From the NCBI RefSeq assembly GCF_000156375.1, contig NZ_DS996359.1, positions 55,535 to 102,686 of the forward strand: a stretch of DNA of 47,152 bases, given 5' to 3'. This document shows, piece after piece, positions 26,398 to 34,858 of this stretch. The DNA is from Desulfovibrio piger ATCC 29098 (GTDB lineage Bacteria > Desulfobacterota > Desulfovibrionia > Desulfovibrionales > Desulfovibrionaceae). Position 1 is the stretch's first letter, and each line of letters begins with the position of its first letter. A program made the translations under genes and the position numbers. Under the pieces are notes generated by a model. The model was not told where the DNA came from. It worked only from the letters and a program-made list of their open reading frames with translations, and did no database searches.

Positions 26398-26484
26398 TTG
26401 AGGGGAGGGGGAACCCCTCGCCTAGCGCGAGAGGGGTTCCCCCTCCCCTCAAACTCCCCTCCCTTTCCCCAGCGCGCTTTATTT
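26398..26484 (+). repeat. Dispersed hairpin element, type A, copy 3
   Basis: The best-preserved copy: arms TTGAGGGGAGGGGGAACCCC (26398-26417) and GGGGTTCCCCCTCCCCTCAA (26433-26452) are perfectly complementary. Tail CTCCCC...CCCCAGCGCGCTTTATTT follows. It starts 10 bases after the aminotransferase stop. Confidence 0.9.
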
Positions 26485-26563
26485 GAAGGAGTTTTGCCCT
26501 CCCGTAAAAAGCGCTCCTATGAATGCCCGGCTGTACCCGCCACGCGGGCAACAGCCATCCCTC

Positions 26564-26598
26564 AAAGGAGGAGCTCCTGCAGGAGCCCCTCCTTTTTT
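26564..26598 (+). terminator. Terminator in the aminotransferase-thrC gap
   Basis: AAAGGAGG and CCTCCTTT arms enclose the palindrome GCTCCTGCAGGAGC and are followed by a T run. Confidence 0.65.
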
Positions 26599-26679
26599 CA
26601 TTTTTTCCTGCCGGGGGACCGGCAGCGGGGCACGGCCATCATGCCACGCCGCCCGCCATCCACTCGGATAACATGCGTT

Positions 26680-26752
26680 TGGAGAGGGGTGGGGGCCCGG
26701 GGGAGGGGAGGCCCTTTTCGCATGGGCAAAAGGGCCTCCCCTCCCCCGCAAA
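26680..26752 (-). repeat. Dispersed hairpin element, type B, copy 3
   Basis: Inverted repeat 26698-26748 (CGGGGGAGGGGAGGCCCTTTT and its complement) with inner CGCATGGG; the pyrimidine-rich tail lies on its left side, so the element is inverted relative to type B copy 1. Confidence 0.7.
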
Positions 26753-26858
26753 AACACCTTCCGCGCCTCCCCCGTCCCTGCCTGCCCTCTCGACAAGTCA
26801 CGGGAGAGGATGGTAAAAAACTCCTTTCCTCATCCTGTCCCTGCAAGGAGATTATCCC

Positions 26859-28304
26859 GTGTGCCAGAGTGATTTTCCCGCCTATCGCGGTCAGATGGAA
26901 TATGTGTGCCTGCACTGCGGCCAGCGTTACCCCGGTGACAGCCTGCTCTACACCTGCCCGTCCTGCGGCGGCGTGTTCCTGCTGGAAAACACCAAGTTCG
27001 ACGAACTGAAACAGCGCAGCGGCGCGGAATGGCGCGAGATCTTCGACCGCCGCGCCTCCACCCGCAGCACGGCCCTGCGCGGCATCTTCCGTTATTATGA
27101 ACTGCTGGCGCCCCTGCTGGACGAGGAAGACATCGTCTACCTGGGCGAAGGCCTGACCCCCATCGTGGAAGCCGCTCCGGCCCTGCGCGACCGTGTGGGC
27201 GTGCCCTTTGCCTACAAGAACGACGGCCAGAACCCCAGCGCCTCCTTCAAGGACCGCGGCATGGCCTGTGCGTTCAGCTATCTGAAATGGCTCTGCCGCC
27301 GCCACCAGTGGGACGAGGTGCTGACCGTCTGCGCCTCCACCGGCGACACCTCCGCCGCCGCGGCCCTGTATGCCTCCTATGTGGGCGCGCCCCTCAAGAG
27401 CGTGGTGCTGCTGCCCCACGGCAAGGTGACCCCGCAGCAGCTCTCCCAGCCCCTGGGCAGCGGTGCCACGGTGCTGGAACTGCCCGGCGTGTTCGACGAC
27501 TGCATGAAGGTGGTGGAGCATCTGGCCGAGAATTACCGCGTGGCCCTGCTCAACTCCAAGAACAGCTGGCGCATCCTGGGCCAGGAATCCTACGCCTATG
27601 AAGTGGCCCAGTGGTACGGCTGGGACGTGTCCGGCCTGTGCATCTTCGTGCCCATCGGCAACGCGGGCAACATCACGGCCGTCATGTCCGGCTTCCTCAA
27701 GATGCTGGAACTGGGCATCATCACCAGCCTGCCGCGCGTCTTCGGCGTGCAGAGCGAACACGCCGACCCCGTGTACCGCTACTATGCCGCCCCCAAGGAC
27801 GCCCGCGTGTGGCAGCCCGTGACCGTCACCCCCAGCGTGGCCCAGGCCGCCATGATCGGCAACCCGGTCTCCTTCCCGCGCGTGCAGCGCCTGGCCGAGA
27901 AGTTCATCGAAAAGGGCGGCGAAAAGGCCTTCCAGGTGGTGCAGGTGACCGAACAGCAGATCATGGACGCCATGATCGTGGCCAACCGCCACGGCCACAT
28001 CGCCTGCACCCAGGGCGGCGAATGCCTGGCCGGTCTGGTCAACGCCCGTGCGCTGGGCCTGGTGGGCGATGACGAGCACGCCGTGCTGGATGCCACGGCC
28101 CACGCCCTCAAGTTCTCCGGCTTCCAGGACATGTACTTCAACGACAGCTTCCCCGAAGCCTACGGCGTCAAGCCCCAGGCCGGGCTTTCCAACAAGCCCG
28201 AACTGCTGCTGCCCGAAAGCGCCCGCGAAGGCAAGGACGTGGCCACCTTCGCCCGCATGGGCGCCGATGCCGTGGTGGCCCGCCTGGGCCTGAGCCGCAA
28301 GTAG
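26859..28304 (+). CDS. thrC: Threonine synthase
   Basis: This 481-residue PLP enzyme converts O-phosphohomoserine to threonine. PLP lysine motif NPSASFKDRGMA (~128-139), the STGDTSAAAALYASYVG phosphate-binding loop and PIGNAGNITAVMSGF are characteristic. The N-terminus carries a small zinc ribbon (CLHCG at 17-21 and CPSCGG at 33-38), as found in archaeal-type and some bacterial threonine synthases. The start is a GTG at 26859 with AAGGAG eight bases upstream; no in-frame ATG is near that site. It is followed by a strong terminator shared with the convergent acyl-CoA ligase gene. Confidence 0.95.
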   Translation: MCQSDFPAYRGQMEYVCLHCGQRYPGDSLLYTCPSCGGVFLLENTKFDELKQRSGAEWREIFDRRASTRSTALRGIFRYYELLAPLLDEEDIVYLGEGLTPIVEAAPALRDRVGVPFAYKNDGQNPSASFKDRGMACAFSYLKWLCRRHQWDEVLTVCASTGDTSAAAALYASYVGAPLKSVVLLPHGKVTPQQLSQPLGSGATVLELPGVFDDCMKVVEHLAENYRVALLNSKNSWRILGQESYAYEVAQWYGWDVSGLCIFVPIGNAGNITAVMSGFLKMLELGIITSLPRVFGVQSEHADPVYRYYAAPKDARVWQPVTVTPSVAQAAMIGNPVSFPRVQRLAEKFIEKGGEKAFQVVQVTEQQIMDAMIVANRHGHIACTQGGECLAGLVNARALGLVGDDEHAVLDATAHALKFSGFQDMYFNDSFPEAYGVKPQAGLSNKPELLLPESAREGKDVATFARMGADAVVARLGLSRK

Positions 28305-28328
28305 CCTCCGGCTCCTCCATAAAACGTC

Positions 28329-28363
28329 AAAAGCCCCTTTCCCGACGGGAAAGGGGCTTTTTT
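28329..28363. terminator. Bidirectional terminator of thrC and the acyl-CoA ligase gene
   Basis: Stem GCCCCTTTCCC / GGGAAAGGGGC with loop GAC, preceded by A4 and followed by T6. Confidence 0.9.
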
Positions 28364-28381
28364 CATAACAAGCGTATTACG

Positions 28382-30082
28382 CTACTTGGCGGCCTTGGGG
28401 TCCGGCTCGGCCATGGCTTCGGGCCAGCACTCGGCGGCCATCTCGCGCAGCTTGAACTTCTGGATCTTGCCGCTGGCGGTCAGGGGGAACCCGTCCACCA
28501 CGGCGATGTAGCGCGGGATCTTGTACCAGGCGATCTTGCCGCGGCAGAAGGCGCGCACGTCTTCGGGCGCCACGGGCACGTCGGGCCGGGCGATGATGAA
28601 GGCGCCCACTTCCTCGCCGTACTTGCGACTGGGCACGGCCACCACCTGGATATCCAGCACGCCGGGCATGCCCATGAGGAATTCCTCGATCTCGCGCGGG
28701 TAGACGTTCTCGCCGCCGCGGATGATCATGTCCTTGATACGGCCGGTGACGCGCACGTAGCCGTTCTCGTCCATGGTGCCCAGGTCGCCGGAATGCAGCC
28801 AGCCGTCAGGGCTGATGGTGCGGGCCGTCTCTTCGGGCATGTTGTAGTAGCCCTTCATGACGTTGTAGCCGCGGCACAGGATCTCGCCCACTTCGCCGCG
28901 CGGCAGTTCCTCGCAGGTCTCGGGGTCGCCGATGCGCACCTCGATGCCGGGCATGGCGCAGCCCACGGTCTCGCAGCGCAGGTGCAGGGGGTCGTCGGGG
29001 TCGGACTGGGTCATCACCGGCGAGCCCTCGGTCAGGCCGTAACAGATGGTGATGTCCTTCATGTACATGTCTTCCACCACGCGCCGCATGAGCGGCTCGG
29101 GGCAGACGGAACCGGCCATGATGCCCGTGCGCAGGCTGGAGACGTCGAAGCGCTTGAACATCTTGTGTTCCAGTTCGGCCAGGAACATGGTGGGCACGCC
29201 GTACAGGGCCGTGCAGCGTTCGCTGTCCACGGCGGCCAGCACATGCAGGGGGTTGTAGGCTTCGAGGATGACCATGCAGGCCCCGTGGTTGACGCAGGCC
29301 GAGACCCCCAGCACGCAGCCGAAGCAGTGGAAGAGCGGCACGGGCAGGCAAACGCGGTCCTCGTCGGTGAAGCGCTGGTTGCGGCCGATCCAGTAACCGT
29401 TGAGGCCCACGCCCACATGGGTCAGCATGACGCCCTTGGGGAAGCCCGTGGTGCCGGAGGTGTACTGCATGTTGATGGCGTCCCAGGGGTCCAGGCTGTC
29501 CTGCCGGGCCTGGTACTCGGCATCATCGGTCATGACGGACATGGACAGGATCTCGGGCACGGAATACATGCCGCGGTGCTTCTCCGCGCCCAGGAAACAG
29601 ACGCGCCGCAGATGCGGCAGGCGCGCGAAGTTGAGCCGGTCGCGGCTCTGGTAGCGCAGCTCGGGGGCCAGAGTGTAGAGCGTGTCGATGTAATCATGGT
29701 CGCGCAGGCTGTCCATGATGAAGATGTTCTCGCACTCCGACTGGTTGAGCAGGTATTCCAGCTCATGTTCGCGGTAGTTGGTGTTGACCGTGATCAGGAT
29801 GGCCCCGATCTTGGCCGTAGCGAACTGCAAGGTCACCCAGTAGGGCACGTTGCTGGCCCAGACGGCCACCTTTTCCCCTTTCTGCACGCCTAGCGCCATG
29901 AGTCCTTTGGCGAACAGATCGACGGTATCGGCAAACTCGCGCCAGGTCTGGCGGTAGTTGCGGTCGGCATAGACGATGGCTTCCTTGTCGGGGATGCGGG
30001 CCACCGTCTCGTCCAGGATCTGGCCAAGGGTCTTTTCACGCAGTTCGAACAGCGCCTGGCGCTGGCGCACTTTCTCGTCCAT
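28382..30082 (-). CDS. Acyl-CoA synthetase (AMP-forming, FadD-like)
   Basis: This 566-residue adenylate-forming ligase has the P-loop QYTSGTTGFPKGVMLTH (~211-227), the YGLTEGSPVMTQ motif, GWLHSGDLGTMDENGYVRV and the C-terminal IIRGGENVYPREIE and ASGKIQKFKLR with the catalytic lysine. It should activate fatty or other carboxylic acids to CoA esters. The full length and closing lysine show it is intact. GAGGAT precedes the ATG by seven bases. It is 67 bases downstream of the HTH-cupin regulator gene on the same strand, so the two probably form an operon with the regulator responding to the substrate or product. Confidence 0.92.
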   Translation of the reverse strand: MDEKVRQRQALFELREKTLGQILDETVARIPDKEAIVYADRNYRQTWREFADTVDLFAKGLMALGVQKGEKVAVWASNVPYWVTLQFATAKIGAILITVNTNYREHELEYLLNQSECENIFIMDSLRDHDYIDTLYTLAPELRYQSRDRLNFARLPHLRRVCFLGAEKHRGMYSVPEILSMSVMTDDAEYQARQDSLDPWDAINMQYTSGTTGFPKGVMLTHVGVGLNGYWIGRNQRFTDEDRVCLPVPLFHCFGCVLGVSACVNHGACMVILEAYNPLHVLAAVDSERCTALYGVPTMFLAELEHKMFKRFDVSSLRTGIMAGSVCPEPLMRRVVEDMYMKDITICYGLTEGSPVMTQSDPDDPLHLRCETVGCAMPGIEVRIGDPETCEELPRGEVGEILCRGYNVMKGYYNMPEETARTISPDGWLHSGDLGTMDENGYVRVTGRIKDMIIRGGENVYPREIEEFLMGMPGVLDIQVVAVPSRKYGEEVGAFIIARPDVPVAPEDVRAFCRGKIAWYKIPRYIAVVDGFPLTASGKIQKFKLREMAAECWPEAMAEPDPKAAK

Positions 30083-30149
30083 GGATCATCCTCATATACC
30101 GCGCGGGAGCGCGGGCTGTGTACGCAAAAGGGCCGGGGAACGACGGAGA

Positions 30150-30722
30150 CTACGGCGTGTAGGTCACGGCCAGCAGCTGGGCCGGGTCGTCGCCGTGCGC
30201 GCCCACGTAGTGGGGCACGATGGAGTTGTAATAGATGGTCTCGCCGGCCTTCAGGTAATAGGTCTCACGACCGTAGACCACCATCAGCTCGCCCTTGAGT
30301 ACCAGGATGAATTCCTCGCCCTGGTGCGAGATGGTCTTCCTTGCGTCATCCTTGTCAGGATAGATCTCGATGAAAAACGGCTCCATGTTGCGGTCGCTCT
30401 TGCCCTTGCCCAGCGCCTGGTAGATGTAGCTGGAACGGGGGGTGCGGCCGGTGTGCATGGCGGGGTCCACGCTGCCCAGCTGGTCTATGCGGGAAATGAT
30501 GGGATCGCGGGTGAACTGGTCATCCAGGAAGGTGCCCAGGCGTACGCCCAGCGAACGGGCCACCTTCTGCAGGGGGCCGATGGTGGGATATATCTCGTCA
30601 TTTTCCATGCGTTCCAGAAAATTGACGGTCAGTCCCGTATTCTGGGACAAGGTCTCAAGATCCACGTTCCTTTCCTCGCGGAACGTGCGGATGCGCTTTC
30701 CGACACTGCTTTTTCCGGCCAT
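30150..30722 (-). CDS. HTH (XRE) - cupin transcriptional regulator
   Basis: This 190-residue protein combines an N-terminal XRE-type helix-turn-helix (residues ~8-62: RIRTFREERNVDLETLSQ, then TVNFLERMENDEIYPT) with a C-terminal cupin (~115-185: ISHQGEEFILVLKGELMVVYG, YYLKAGETIYYNSIVPHYVG). Such regulators bind a small ligand in the cupin barrel. The frame extends to 30797, but AGGAG lies seven bases before the ATG at 30722, so I start there. It precedes an acyl-CoA ligase gene as a likely operon partner and is divergent from hypF across a 136-base gap. Confidence 0.9.
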   Translation of the reverse strand: MAGKSSVGKRIRTFREERNVDLETLSQNTGLTVNFLERMENDEIYPTIGPLQKVARSLGVRLGTFLDDQFTRDPIISRIDQLGSVDPAMHTGRTPRSSYIYQALGKGKSDRNMEPFFIEIYPDKDDARKTISHQGEEFILVLKGELMVVYGRETYYLKAGETIYYNSIVPHYVGAHGDDPAQLLAVTYTP

Positions 30723-30858
30723 GTCTGTCTCCTGTTGCAGCCTGTGCAGAAAAACCAAGGGTAAAAAAGTGTTCTGAAAAATATCATAAAGTCTCATGGC
30801 CCCGCAAGGCGGCAGTCCGTGCGTAGCGCAAACGCCGAAAAAACGCTAGGCTCGTCCC

Positions 30859-33396
30859 ATGACACAGCACAAACGTACGGCCTTACTGGCCGCAGGACAG
30901 GTCCAGGGCGTGGGCTTCCGCCCCTTCATCTACAGGCTGGCCGTGGAAGGCGGCCTTTCCGGCAGCGTGGGCAATACCTCTGACGGGGTGCGCATCGAGG
31001 TGCAGGGCCCCCCGGAACAGGTGGATGCCTTTGCCGTGCGCCTGCGCCGGGAGCTGCCGCCCCTGGCCCGGCTCACCCGGCTGGAGGTCACGGACCTGCC
31101 CACCGTGGACGGCGAGACGGAATTCGTCATCGTGGCCAGCCACGGCCATGCCGGCCACAGCGTGCTGGTCAGCCCCGATGTGGGCATCTGCGAGGACTGC
31201 CTGCGCGACATGCACACGCCCGGCAACCCGCGCTTCGGCTATGCCTTCACCAACTGCACCAACTGCGGGCCGCGCTACACCATCACGCGCTCCATCCCCT
31301 ACGACCGTGCCACCACCAGCATGGCCTGTTTCCCCTTCTGCCCCCGCTGCGAGGCCGAATACCGCGACCCGCTGGACCGGCGTTTCCACGCCCAGCCCGT
31401 GGCCTGCCCGCAATGCGGACCGCACCTGTGGCTGGTGGACAACCCGCTGCTCCCGCCCGGCGGCACCCTGCCCCCGGACAGCGCTCCGGCGGGCTGGCCC
31501 GGCCCGGAGACCCTGCCGTCGGAAGCGTCCATGCGGGATGCCGTGGCACGGGCGGCCGCCCTGCTGCGGGACGACCGTCTGCTGGCCCTCAAGGGCCTGG
31601 GCGGCTTCCAGCTGGCCTGTGACGCCCGCTCCGCCCGCAGCGTGTCCCTGCTGCGCCTACGCAAGCGGCGTCCGCACAAACCGCTGGCCCTGATGGTGCC
31701 GGATCTGGCCACGGCCCGGGAGCTGTGCGACCTTCCCCCGGAGCACGAGGCCCTGCTGCTCTGCCCGGAAAAGCCCATCGTGCTCTGCCCGGCCCGCAAG
31801 GGCTGCCTGCCCCCGTCCATCGCGCCGGATACCGCCGCCATCGGGATCATGCTGCCCTACACTCCCCTGCATGCCGTCCTTTTCGACGAGCTCGTCCGCC
31901 TGACCGCCGCGGCCGGAGAGCCCGCGCCCGTACTGGTCATGACCTCGGCCAATGCCAGCGGCGAGCCCATCTGTCTGGGTAACCGCGAGGCCCTGCGCCG
32001 TCTGGCGCATCTGGCCGATGCCTGGCTGCTGCACGACCGTGACATCCTGGTGCGCGTGGACGACAGCGTGGCCGGTGTGCGCCCCCTGCCCGCCGACGGG
32101 GAACAACCCGCCGCGACGCCCTTTTTCTACCGCCGGGCACGCGGCTATGTGCCCCGCCCGGTGATGCTGCCCGAAGCCTGGGGCAGCGACCTGCCCTGCG
32201 TGCTGGGCGCGGGCGGCGAGCTCAAGGCCACGCTTTGCCTGACGCGCGGCAACGAGGCCTTCGTCAGCCAGCATGTGGGCGATTTGGAGAACGCCCCCAC
32301 CTTCGGCTTTTATGAGGAAGTGGCCCGCCACCTGCAGGATCTGCTGGAGGTGCGGCCCGCCGCCGTGGTCTGCGACCTGCACCCAGATTTCCTCTCCACC
32401 CGCCATGCCACGGAACTGGCTAGGCGCGAGGGCCTGCCCCTCTGGCATCTGCAGCACCATGCGGCGCACGCGGCCTCCGTGCTCACCGAACACGGCCACA
32501 CCGGCCCGGCCCTGGCTCTGGCCCTGGACGGCACCGGCCTGGGCACGGACAAGAGCATCTGGGGCGGGGAACTGCTGTTCATGGAGCTGGACGCGCCCCG
32601 CTGGCAGCGTCTGGGCCGTCTTGCGCCCTTCCGCCTGCCCGGTGGAGAGGCCGCCATCCGCGAGCCCTGGCGCATCGCCCTGGGCCTGGCTTTGCAGACC
32701 GGCATGGCCCCCGAAGTCCTGACCGGGATCTGGACGGCCGGCGGCGAGAGCGGGGACGATGTCCGTCGTGCCCCGCAGGCCATGGCCGTCACGGCGGTCA
32801 GCGAGATGTGGCGCCGGGGCCTCAACTGTCCCTCCACCTCCAGCGCCGGACGCCTGTTCGATGCCGTGTCCGCCGCGCTGGGCCTGTGCACGCACATCAC
32901 CTATGAAGGACAGGCCGCCATCCGTCTGGAAGATGCCGCCGCCCGCAGTCCCCTGCCGGAACAGTGGTGGCGCATGGGGCCGGAAGAGCTGCGGGCCCCG
33001 CAGCCGCAGCACGAGCTGCTGTCCGCCCTGCCCCTGACGGAGGAGGGCGGTCTTTGGCAACTGGACGGCCCGGCCCTGTTCGCCGCCGTGCTGGCCCAAC
33101 GCCACCGCCTGCCGGTGGAAGACCTGGCCGCCCGATTCCACTGGCAGCTGGCGCAGGGCTTCGCGGCCCTGGCCGTCAGGGCCGCCGGGCCCACCGGCGT
33201 GCGCGTGGTGGGCCTGTCCGGCGGTGTCATGCAGAACGCCCTGCTGGCCCGTCTGCTGCCGTTGCTGCTCGCGGCGCACGGCCTCACGCCCTTGTGCCAG
33301 CAGGAAGTGCCGCCCGGTGACGGCGGCATCGCCCTGGGCCAGGCCGCCTGGGCCCAGGCCTGTCTGCGGGCCGGTCTGCCCACGGAACTGGAGTAG
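30859..33396 (+). CDS. hypF: Carbamoyltransferase HypF
   Basis: This 845-residue protein supplies the carbamoyl group from which the cyanide ligands of [NiFe] hydrogenase are made, transferring it to HypE. Domains in order: acylphosphatase-like (GQVQGVGFRPF, 13-23), two zinc fingers (Cys111/114, 133/136, 161/164, 183/186), a YrdC-like carbamoyl-adenylate domain (RLRKRRPHKPLALMV, SANASGEP) and a Kae1-like domain with HHAAHA (~535) and GLSGGVMQNALL near the end. Length is normal. I see no ribosome-binding site before the ATG; TAGGCT ends six bases upstream, so a leaderless transcript is possible. Other hyp genes are not in the window. Only the start is less certain. Confidence 0.95.
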   Translation: MTQHKRTALLAAGQVQGVGFRPFIYRLAVEGGLSGSVGNTSDGVRIEVQGPPEQVDAFAVRLRRELPPLARLTRLEVTDLPTVDGETEFVIVASHGHAGHSVLVSPDVGICEDCLRDMHTPGNPRFGYAFTNCTNCGPRYTITRSIPYDRATTSMACFPFCPRCEAEYRDPLDRRFHAQPVACPQCGPHLWLVDNPLLPPGGTLPPDSAPAGWPGPETLPSEASMRDAVARAAALLRDDRLLALKGLGGFQLACDARSARSVSLLRLRKRRPHKPLALMVPDLATARELCDLPPEHEALLLCPEKPIVLCPARKGCLPPSIAPDTAAIGIMLPYTPLHAVLFDELVRLTAAAGEPAPVLVMTSANASGEPICLGNREALRRLAHLADAWLLHDRDILVRVDDSVAGVRPLPADGEQPAATPFFYRRARGYVPRPVMLPEAWGSDLPCVLGAGGELKATLCLTRGNEAFVSQHVGDLENAPTFGFYEEVARHLQDLLEVRPAAVVCDLHPDFLSTRHATELARREGLPLWHLQHHAAHAASVLTEHGHTGPALALALDGTGLGTDKSIWGGELLFMELDAPRWQRLGRLAPFRLPGGEAAIREPWRIALGLALQTGMAPEVLTGIWTAGGESGDDVRRAPQAMAVTAVSEMWRRGLNCPSTSSAGRLFDAVSAALGLCTHITYEGQAAIRLEDAAARSPLPEQWWRMGPEELRAPQPQHELLSALPLTEEGGLWQLDGPALFAAVLAQRHRLPVEDLAARFHWQLAQGFAALAVRAAGPTGVRVVGLSGGVMQNALLARLLPLLLAAHGLTPLCQQEVPPGDGGIALGQAAWAQACLRAGLPTELE

Positions 33397-33517
33397 TCCG
33401 TAGACGGTCCATGACGGTCCGGAAAAACCCTTCTGCGGGACGCCCGCTGTGCGCTTCCCATTTAATTTATTGGAATCAAAGGATAAAAAAGAAAAATCAC
33501 TTTTTTTGATTTTTTCG

Positions 33518-33546
33518 TTGACAGGCAGGGTCTTTTGGGGCAGTAT
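33518..33546 (+). promoter_or_regulatory. Promoter of tRNA-Ala
   Basis: TTGACA (33518-33523), 17 bases, CAGTAT (33541-33546). TGATTTTTT lies just upstream and the first 13 bases from the -35 box match the tRNA-fMet promoter exactly. Confidence 0.6.
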
Positions 33547-33559
33547 GCATTTCTGCCGA

Positions 33560-33635
<76 letters not shown>

Positions 33636-33647
33636 AAAAGGAAATCA

Positions 33648-33675
33648 GGGTTTGCGGAAACGCAGACCCTTTTTT
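33648..33675 (+). terminator. Terminator of tRNA-Ala
   Basis: GGGTTTGCG / CGCAGACCC with a GAAA loop (one G:T wobble) followed by six T. Confidence 0.85.
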
Positions 33676-33764
33676 CGTTTTCGGCTCCCGCCGTTTTTCC
33701 CATCCCCGCCATATGACGCCCTTGTGTCATTCTGTGACATTTTCAGGGAGCCCGTCTTCCACCG

Positions 33765-33793
33765 TTGCCCTTTTTCCCTTAGCGCGCTACTAG
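33765..33793 (+). promoter_or_regulatory. Probable promoter of the secreted protein gene
   Basis: TTGCCC (33765-33770), 17 bases, TACTAG (33788-33793), 46 bases before the start codon. Confidence 0.4.
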
Positions 33794-33839
33794 GAAGGAA
33801 AGGTCCGGCGATGTTCCGGCCCAAAGAAGGAGGAAGATG

Positions 33840-34736
33840 ATGAAAGGACTGTTCGCTTCCCTGGCAATGCTCTGCGCCCTGTGCGTGGCCCTGCCCGCCG
33901 CCCAGGCCAAGCCCATCCCCGGTGCCAAGTACACCTACACCCTGAAAAGCGTCATGCCCGTGGCCGGTCGCCAGGGCGTGGCCTGCGACGGCAAGTTCAT
34001 CTATGTGAGCTGCAGCAAGGCCCTGTACAAGTACGACATGAACGGCAAACTGGTGGCCGAGAACAAAAAGCCCTTCGAAGGCTACTCCATCCCCTCCAAC
34101 CACATCGGTGACATCGACGTCTACAACGGCGAGATCTATGTGGGCGCCGAAAACTTCATGGACGGCGTGGGCAAGGACATCCAGATCGCCATCCATGACG
34201 CCAACACCCTGAAATTCAAGCGCACGTTCAAGTTCGAGCCCAAGTCCGGCCAGGAAGAAGTTTCCGGCATCACCGTGGACCCGGTCAAGAAGACCGTGTG
34301 GATGTGCTCCTGGGTGGGCGAAGAAAGCGGCCGCCATCTGTACGAATACGACCTCAAGGGCAACTACCTGCGCAAGGTGCACCTGCAGCCCGTGCCCCAG
34401 TGGGTGCAGGGCGTGTTCTACTACAACGGCTCCCTGTTCATGACCGCTGACGATGGCACCGCCGACGACAACGAGCCCGACCACCTGTACCGCATCGACA
34501 TCACCTCGGACAGCAACGCCCATGTGTACATGGAAAAGGTCTTCGACGAAGCCATCAAGCAGGGCGAGATCGAAGGTCTGTGCGTGGATCCCTCCACCGG
34601 CGACCTGCTGGTGCACATGAACCGCGGTGCCCGCATCGTGCTGGGCATGGGCAAGGGCTTCTACCCCGGCTACACCGAAGAAGTCCACGAGATCTACCGT
34701 TACAGCATGGAAGCCAAGCAGCCCCCGCGCCGCTAG
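33840..34736 (+). CDS. Secreted probable beta-propeller protein of unknown function
   Basis: This 298-residue protein has a signal peptide (MKGLFASLAMLCALCVALPAAQA, split here after the hydrophobic core; cleavage near residue 23). The mature part shows repeated four-strand blades with hydrophobic strands and turns such as GVACDGKFIYVSCSKALYKYD, GDIDVYNGEIYVGAENF, GITVDPVKKTVWMCSW and GVFYYNGSLFMTADDG, resembling NHL/YncE- or SdiA-regulated-type propellers. There is no catalytic signature I recognise. GGAGG lies six bases before the second of two tandem ATGs (33840), which I choose. It is a single-gene unit with its own promoter and terminator. Function unknown. Confidence 0.75.
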   Translation: MKGLFASLAMLCALCVALPAAQAKPIPGAKYTYTLKSVMPVAGRQGVACDGKFIYVSCSKALYKYDMNGKLVAENKKPFEGYSIPSNHIGDIDVYNGEIYVGAENFMDGVGKDIQIAIHDANTLKFKRTFKFEPKSGQEEVSGITVDPVKKTVWMCSWVGEESGRHLYEYDLKGNYLRKVHLQPVPQWVQGVFYYNGSLFMTADDGTADDNEPDHLYRIDITSDSNAHVYMEKVFDEAIKQGEIEGLCVDPSTGDLLVHMNRGARIVLGMGKGFYPGYTEEVHEIYRYSMEAKQPPRR

Positions 34737-34760
34737 GCACCGTAGCTGACCAGTCTTTCC

Positions 34761-34785
34761 GGGCCGCCTTCGGGCGGCCCTTTTT
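34761..34785 (+). terminator. Terminator of the secreted protein gene
   Basis: GGGCCGCC / GGCGGCCC with a TTCG loop followed by five T. Confidence 0.9.
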
Positions 34786-34858
34786 CGTGCCCGCCTCCCT
34801 TGACGACGCCTGCCCCGCCCGCTATGCCCATGCCTCAAACATCCCGCAGGAGACAGGC

